Positions 28,001 to 37,000 of a stretch of DNA of 64,000 nucleotides are shown one piece after another (positions within the stretch are counted from its first letter, which is position 1; every line of letters begins with the position of its first letter). A program made the translations under genes and the position numbers. Source of the stretch: Odiellus spinosus (Eukaryota > Arthropoda > Arachnida > Opiliones > Phalangiidae); assembly GCA_963920705.1 (NCBI GenBank), contig OY987226.1:32105686-32169685 (forward strand). Direction: 5' to 3'. A model generated the notes under the pieces. That model did no database searches. It was not told where the DNA came from and saw only the letters and a program-made list of their open reading frames with translations.

Positions 28001-31000
28001 CAAAAGGAGCCATATCACGAGCCCTTTCTGTCGAGAATCAACTAATTATTTATGCCACCATACTAATAATAGTACGGAGATAAAATGAAAACTGAGTAAA
28101 GGCGCGTTCAGACTATCGAACTTTAGTCTGACAAAGTCAGATTGACTAGTCAGCCTGACTTGCCAGGTAGTGTGAATGTTAGCCCCGACATGAGTTTTGT
28201 CAGCTTCAAACCCGATTTTTAATCGGGTCGTTAGCCAATCTGGGTCAGGCCGACAAAAATTGGAGGGTTTTTATCCCATCTCGAGATAGAGAATTTGATG
28301 TCACGTGCCAATTATTGCACGTTTTTTATTATAACTCATATATTTTAAACTGTAATTTTTTCTTTTAAGCCTTTGCACATTGTTTTGTTAACTTTTAACA
28401 TTTTAAGCGGTTTTAAATTTGATCCTTAGGATTTAAATATGAACTCATGCATAGGGGAAAACAAAACCTGCGGTAAGTTAGAAAAATAATTTAGTTTTTT
28501 TATATATATCTTTATATAAATATTAATTATAAAATATCGTGTCGAAGAATACAATTTAAAACTTCCAAAAAAAAAAAAAAAACGGTTAGTGTGAATGAGT
28601 GGACTGACCTGACTGGTCGGCCGGACATGTCAAAGCCGACCAGTCGGGGCTTTGTCAGCTGACAAAAGTTGGATAATCTGAACGGGCCTTTATGAAAATT
28701 ATTTGGCAAACAGCACACCCTGTACATATTTTTTAACAATCTTTCCAAAAATTAAAGATTGACTTTAATTCAATCATAGGCATGCAGCCCAATTATTTTG
28801 TTGCTTCTTCATATATGAACCCATAGTTTTATAGAATTTTGGGCACCAATTTTAAGTTATAAAACTTTTTGGAATCTACTAAATTATGGGGTAAAATTAC
28901 AGCGTAATTTGTCTCATGGTAATTTAGCAATACTCGCAAAATTATTTCTATTTCAATTCCTGTAATTTTCAATGCGAAATTTCTTTTTCAAAAGCTTCAA
29001 AATTCTTATTTCTGACTAAACAACTCCTACACTCTTGAAAAATGTAACGTCTTTAATGATACGCTTGCCCGATATACTTTGCATTAATATTGTAAAGTGA
29101 CCCATGAGTCATAAAAATTACATTAACATGACCTAACGACCCCAGACAACTATTGAACAGTAATCACATGAATATCCTTTTCAAGAACTGAAAAAAAAAT
29201 CCCAGTACGTGCGTGACATCAGTTTTACGATTGAATTTACTCTCACTATAGAAAATAACCCTAAAAAGACCGTTCTGGTAAAAGTTTAAACAAAAACGTT
29301 TCGCTGTATGTATCTTAAATTATAATATTATCTAACATTTAAATTGTTAAAAATAATAATGGCTAAAATACAGCACTGTACATATTTGAACTCGAAAGAG
29401 GCATAAATGATGAGAATTCTGATCAAAATGATCATAGTTCATAGGAAGTTGAATCATTCTATGATGATCATGATATGTAGCGGGTCTCTAGAACTAGTAG
29501 CATAAATTGGGAAGTTGTGAATATAAACTAAGGTTTTTAAACCTTAGATAAATAGGAATAATATAAATAGGTGTTTATGTGGGAACTGTAGGCCCTAGGA
29601 GGATGAAGGGGGACCTCTGGAGAAGAAAGCAAGTGTTGCGTGAACGGCGCACTGAAATGTGCGTGACATAACTATAGACTGCCACCTAACGGAAAGATTG
29701 AGAAACTATATTACTATTTTCGTACAGGTTTTTAAACTGGATGAAAAGTTAAATTCTTCTGGCAGCTAAAATCGCTACGACAATTATCGAAACAGCAATA
29801 TCTCCCCATTTTAATTTGAAATATTAAATAGCAGACTAATTTTATTACATATTATATATTTTACTATATATTTCGAGCTTCTTACGCCTCTCATGATGGC
29901 GCTACCTATTATGTCCGTCGTTTTTGGCTCGGCCGATTCATCTAGGGCTGCCTAGATGAATCCCGCAGCTCGTGTTGGGGGAATACAATTTTCTGTTCCA
30001 GAGGCACGAGTATTATATTCCTAGGTAGGCCAATGCGTGTACTGGAAAGTCCTAAACTGAAAATTCTTAACTAAAGGAGTCTATCGTGTGACGGCTATCC
30101 CAATTTTTGATGCTACAAGTTGATGATTCTTTACAAAAGACCCCTTTGTTAAGAATTTTCAGTTTATGACTTATTCCGTTTGACTTGTTATATCTTTCCT
30201 GTAGGCATAATTAGCCTACAGTTAAAACATAATCACCTATTTATTTAAAGCATACTAGGTTTAAAAACCTTAGTTTATATCCAAAAAGAATACTACTCTA
30301 TTTACCAATTTATATGACTAGTTCTAGAAACCCCCTACATATCACGATAATCATCAGATGATTCCACTTTCGACGAACTTAAAATAATTTTGATCATAAT
30401 TCTCATCATTTGTATCTCTTTCGAGTTCAAACATATATAGGGCTGTGAAGGTATAGTAGGGCTGTGAAGGTATAGTAAATTTAACTTTGACAGTATAAAT
30501 ATAACAATGACAGATGGCGCTAGCCTTGAGGTCATGGGGTCAAAACGTGAGCGTTGTCTGATCTTATCACAGTTTTTTTCTCTTGGGTCATTCACTCTCT
30601 CCAGTAGTAGTCGCGTACAATTGTTCCAATTAATTTAACTTATAATTTATTAAATATAATGTTGTTTATTACAAAGTCGGATTCTTTAATTATATCACGG
30701 TAACAGGCTGTATTTCAGCCATTATTGTTTTTAACAATATCTTTTATAATTTAAGATCTAGTTAATGTTAATAAATCCCAGGAAACGCAAATCAAAACAG
30801 ACTATTTAGCATTATTTTCAATTCAATCTTAAAATTGACGTCACGCGCATGCCGACAGCCTTTGGAATTTTTAAATTTTTGAAAAGAAAATTCACGAGTT
30901 TAGCTGACGCTCAATTTGAAGAGGCCTGAATTGAGTCAGGTCACGTGTTTACCAGGGTAAAATACTGTGAAATCAACCTGTTTTTTACTGAGTTAAGTTT

Positions 31001-34000
31001 CATTTTTTTAACAAACTTTCATATTATTCTGGTAAAATAAACGAAAATGCTTACGTGAAGTTACCCATCCCACATATATTTCCTTTGCTATCTGTGGGAT
31101 GGATTAGAAGTTCGGGATTGCCTTCTCTGTACGCTGAAAATTTGATCAGAAATTTTAAAACAATTACTTTTACTATCTAAAATCTTTACTTCATTATAGC
31201 TTTAAAATATAGCTTACCAAAGAATGCAACAACTCCCCAGCCAGCCAAAAAAGCCAAGAACAAAAATAGACATAGTATATCTGTACATGATCTTTAAAAA
31301 AAATGTTAAATTGTTTAAAAGTACATTCCATTTTGGAGTAGGAACCAGAAAAATAACATTCCCTGATGCCAAATACGTGAAACATAAGTATGACCATTGA
31401 CTAGAGCGTTAATTCTCTAACGAACTATAGCGGCGTATGAATTCTCCATAAAAAGCTGTATAGTTTCATACCTGCGCAAAATACCACGTTTTTCCTTATG
31501 CACTAAAGTTAACTGTCACCACTTCTCACCATAAGGAGCGATATTTTGTAAGGATAACGCAAGAATTCATTCAGGTTCCATAAGAATATGGGAGGGCCGT
31601 GATTCAATACCCATTCTAGCAAACTTTGTAGCAAATGTTTGTCTGCTTCGAATAGATTTTTCAAGTAAATCGCTCCTGACATCTATTATTAACCCGCGCC
31701 ACTAACGACCTTGACATAGTATTTTGGGTGATAAAAATTGAACCGACCGAAAAAAGATCTAAGGTACAAATGTTGAAAACGAATTTTACGAAGACGAAAG
31801 AAACTTGAAGAAAATATTATTTATTTAAACAATATTAAGGGGGTAGACTTTTTACGAGAGCTAAATATATTTTAAAATGATAATTTAAAATTTGCTTTAA
31901 TCCTTTACCTTCAGAATTTAAGCTGGAGGAGTTAAGCCTTTGTTCTTGAACTCGGAGAAAATAAACTGTCCAATTCGCGTAATTATTAAAGAGAAATTAT
32001 TATTGAAAACCAATCTAGTACTAAGATTTTTCCATCCATGGTCGTTAGTAAAATTATTTACACAAATTTCCGCCAAGGAAAAGAAGACATCCAATTTATT
32101 ACCATTTGGGCTGATGCTCGCCTTACTCGCCATTATAACGAAAAATAAAATGACATATTCTAAAGCCAGAGTGCGTTGTGTACGCGTGTTGCGAAAAGCA
32201 GACGAACTTTTGTTACAAAGTTTGCGAGGATGGGACCAGAGGCTAAAGCTATGCTCCCATATTCTTATGGAACCTGAATGGATTCTTGGCGATAGTAAAT
32301 GAATGCCATGAATCAAGATGATAAAAATGAGAAATTGCACTGAAAAATGATCAATGGAACGTTAAATTCGAAAAGTATTTCATTCCTAGTGAAAATAACT
32401 TATTTTTCAGTTGTTTTGAAAAAATAAAAAAATGCTCTCACAGGGATTTCTCTTGCTAGTCTAAATTAACCAGTGCAACTCGCTATAGTTAAAATGGTGA
32501 TATTGATTACAGTTCGGTGCGAAAAACTCTCAGATTTATTTGAAACTCGCGAAAGGTGTTATGTTTTTATATATTTCTAGCTATAATTAAGATTTAATAT
32601 AAAAAAAGAATGAATAGACACTTTCAACGAAGCTCGAGTTCAACGGAGTTTAAAATGGAACGAGTGGCTTTTATCGAGTTATCTATTAGTTTGTTCTACA
32701 GTTTCCTCCTCAAATTTACCAGGAGAATTTCGAGTTCTGTTTATTGAGTAGGAAATGGAGTAAAAAATGGGTAAAATATAAGATATTTTCAAAATCGGGA
32801 GCTAGCCCTGACAAAACGTTTCAAAAATGCAGATGTCCAATCTAGAGGCCTTATTTGGCTACTTAGAGATATGCATAGACTCATGGAAATACAATTGAAA
32901 GTCAATTATGAAACAGGATTTATAGTCACGCGAGCTTAACGAGTTTTACCTTAAGGCAACAATTAATTTTTAGGTATTTAAAGCAACTGGCGGCTCTGGA
33001 GGAGCCCCTGTGAAAGTCTCTTCCCTGGTGCACGCCAAATATGCCTTACCAAAGGCAGGAGCCAATGGGACCCACATACACTTATAAATCCCTCCCTCCT
33101 GCCTTTGGTAAGGTAAATTAATTGTGTAGCAGAAAAGCAGAAATTTAGGAGAAACTCTAGAGACGCCAGTTGCTTTAAATATAAAAACACAGTAACTATT
33201 GTAAAATGGCTATATTCTTGTAGCTATTAACAATAAAATAATTCACTTTTACTAGAAAATATTTTTCTAGTTGATTTAGTGATAAACCTAATTTGAGACT
33301 AAATCCCTTTAAAGTAAAGAGCATTGGAGGCGCGAGCCACCTCTTTAATTGCCTTCAAACTATGTTTTAATGGCGAATGACTATTAAATTGTTTTGAAAT
33401 TTAAGAATTTTTGAGATTTGGTTTTATTGATTTGGTTTTATTGATTTTCATTGGGGAAGTCTTTAATACTTCCCAAAGACTTATTGACATAATGGAAGAC
33501 TTCCCCAAGACCTCATAAGACTACCTAAGACACCCGAAAGACTTCCCCTAGACCTCTTAAGACTAACTTTTTTCGGTAAGGGATATTTGGAGATTGGATT
33601 CAAATAACCTGGTCTAGCTAAATTAAGAAGAATTAGCCATTTTGATAACAGCATTCCTGGTCCCTTTAAAGAAATATAAAATGAAGTTTGAAATTAATAT
33701 TTTAAGTCGGAAAGTTGGCTTAATTAACCCAGAGCAACAGGGAGATTTAAATTCTCGCATACTAGGGCTTGCCAGCCCAGCTAATTAAAGGTTAAATCAG
33801 GTTGAAAGGCTGCACCTTGGCCGGGGGGCAGTAGGGGGTATTTCTGCCCCTTATTGAGAGTAAACTGCCCATTGCCTGACCTTACCAATCTCATGGGGGA
33901 AGTCGTTTATTTAAAATTTAAGAATAATAAACATTAACTTTAGCACGTACTAGTTCAAAACGTACTAGTTCAAGGATCTTCAAATTGGGGGGGGGGCTAA

Positions 34001-37000
34001 TCTGGGCAATTGGGTGGCTAATAGGGGGTTCTGGAGAAACACGTGTATTTTTAAAAAATTGGGGGGGCTAATTTGAAATTTGGTGGGGCTAAAGCCCCCC
34101 CCCCCCCCCAAAAAGGCCTAGCGACGCCCCTGAGTTCAAGGAAAGCTCAGGAAAATATATAAATGGTTATCTACATCACACAGGAAACAATATGGCATTC
34201 AAATTCTGTTAGTTGTATTTACCTGCCCCCAAGATTTATTTTAAGAAACTTTTTAGTTAAAAAAAAAAATCACTGATGGTTAGTGAACTTCTTGAAAAAT
34301 TTATTATTGAAAGAAATGATAATGGTTTTAATATAATAGAACCAGGGATAAACAAGTAGCATCAAGAATAGATTTAATACAAGAATAATGAATCGTACAC
34401 TATAGCTCCAGATTAACGCTAGTCACGATTGAGAGCAGCTTGCTATATTTGACGTTATTTGCGTTATGATTTTCACCCTATCACGAGATTTCGAGGTCTG
34501 CCACACTCAGAGCCTCCATATCGTTATCCCTGCAGCCTGATATTCTCCCTCCCGCAATTTTCGTAGAAAACCGTTTAACACTGGCGGAAGACCCCCATAG
34601 GCTCCGCCCAATTGTAACTAGCGCGCATACAGAGGTATAGCTCTTCATTATTCTTGTGTTAAATTTTCTTGGTAGTATTTTACAGCTAAGCACAGTTCAA
34701 TTTTGACTACCTTTTAAAATGCCTAATTTTGTGGGTTATCATTGGCAACTAGATCATCAACGAAGCTTATTTAACAAACTGCGTTTTTAAAACAACCAGC
34801 AGCAATTGTGAAAATTATTTAAATATTTTAAATACCTGTTTTTTATTGGTCCCTTGAAAGATGGATCGAACTGAAAAGGCTCCCCTGGAAAAAATACGAT
34901 TTTGTTAGGCTGTTTAATGTAGAGTTATTAATCTCCAATAACATTTACTAAAGAAGGCACGCATACTGACTTGATTTGGGCCAAGCTGGAAAATATAACC
35001 CTCAGAAATAATTGAAAGATATCAGAAGGCTCTTTTTACATACACGTGATGTCAGATTTTCTTTTCACTTAAATATGAGTGAAAATCATATTTTGCTTAA
35101 AAATGGTCTGCAACTCTGGAGATTCATACTTATATGGAGATTTTACTTATATACTTATGTATGTATGTGACGAATCATGTTATTTATATTGGCCTCGGGG
35201 CTTGCGTGGAGAGGCTATCTCTGTATATGCCTATTGAGGCTTCCCTAGTCCATCTATCCCTTCCAGCTGCATATACGAACTCTAACCCCCATGGTACGAA
35301 ACAACGCAGAGATAGGAGAGATCGGAGGGTAAGGCGGGGGCATTGTTGAAGCCGAAGACGATGCTCGGGTTATTTTTAATGGTTAGCATGATAGAATGAA
35401 AATGTAAGGGAGAAAGCCTCGCTTTCCGACACTCCTAAAAGGAACTCGAAAGAAGGATGACTTAGTTTTGAGTCAAAGAAATGAATAAACATATTTGGAA
35501 ATTGAAATTGGTTTTTTTCTTAATTAGTTACTTGAATAGTTCACTTGGAGGAAAATAAAATGGTCCAAATTGGAATAATTCTAACAAAATTTGGCCAAAT
35601 AGATCAAATGAAATAACCCGAATTCAACATAAGTGGACCAAAATATTCTTCATTTGATCTATTTCATCCAATTTGATGATCAAAATATTTTGATCAAAAT
35701 AGAAGTTTTTGTTCACTGGGTAAGCCGATTTCTTTTGTTATATTTAGGAGAGCATTGCGAGAGAGGAAAAACCAACGTCATGCGTATGTAAAATCATCCA
35801 TAATTTTTCAAATTTCTCGCGATTAAATTCGCGAAATCAATTTGAAGATGTCCGAATCGAGTCAGGTTGCGTGTCTACTTCCTACTTTAAGTTAAAAATT
35901 TATTTCCTTGCAATTTTTTTAAGCCTATTTTAACGATAATTGATTGAATAGAATTTCCTCTCAGTAAATTACCATCCAACGTGAAGACTGTATCATTAAA
36001 AGAATACTGAAATAGTCAACACGTATCTATTCTAAAATAGATTAAGATTGTGGTTATAACACGCTGTTAATTTTAAAGATTGTCCTCAAAATCATCCCAG
36101 TTGCCCTTCAGTCAATCAGCACTACCCTTTTTCTTTTATCACGCGCCATTTGTTACACCATGCAGGCACTCATTAACGGAAGAGGGAACATTGGGGTTTA
36201 CCTTACAGGTCTGCTAACCCTACATGAGATTGGATAAGTCACTCCCAAAAAGAAAAAGACGCTTCTGTCCTAGCTTTAAACGCCAACCGACTGAAAACGA
36301 GCCACTCCCACAATTTATTTTTTCTAATTAACCCATAAATGAGTTCCTGATCACAAACATACGAGATCAATACTATAGCGCACGATAAACGCGAAAGGAT
36401 GTGGCTTATTGACTGATTTGATGGATTCTTTTATAAATACAATTTGTTCTACTAAACAATTATGGTCTGATAACTTCATTATCCATTTATATTATAAGAT
36501 TATTTTTTCTTGGAAAAAGATAAAAATAACGGTGGTGGTTTTAGCAACAGTAAATTGAAGAGAGTCTGTTTCTTCCCTTGAATTTAAGCGTTGCTAATGC
36601 ATCACGCCTTGTTTGATGCTTCTTCCCCCCTTAAAATGTAGTAACCAATCGTAGCTGAAAGAAATGAGTAATCTTTTCTTGAGATTGTACGTTTCGTACT
36701 CCCGCTGCAAAGGATCATGGGTAGAGACTAGAGAGCGAGAGAGAGAAAAAAAATCCTCCACCAACGGCTGGCGTTTCCGGTTATATAAAAGCGACGGTAA
36801 TATATCAGGAGTCAGAAACTTCGAACCGCCAAAAACCAACTATCGTGCTAAATAATTATGACTGAAAAACGCGGCATGATGCTTGATTCTAAACTTAAGC
36901 GGACAAATCAGGGCAACCAAGTAAATTTTTTTATTAAATATTTAACTTTAAACCTGTACAAACTGATGATATCATAGGGGTATCAACTCTAAGCCTTGGT

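Noticed and set aside
31055-31065. GTAACT at 31064 as the donor of SLC44A exon 4
   Set aside because: It leaves the next exon out of frame; the donor GTAAGC at 31054 gives a continuous reading frame of 684 codons including the stop.
31918-32340. Overlapping 120- and 140-codon ORFs on opposite strands
   Set aside because: No domain, low-complexity composition, and they fall inside an inverted-repeat element.
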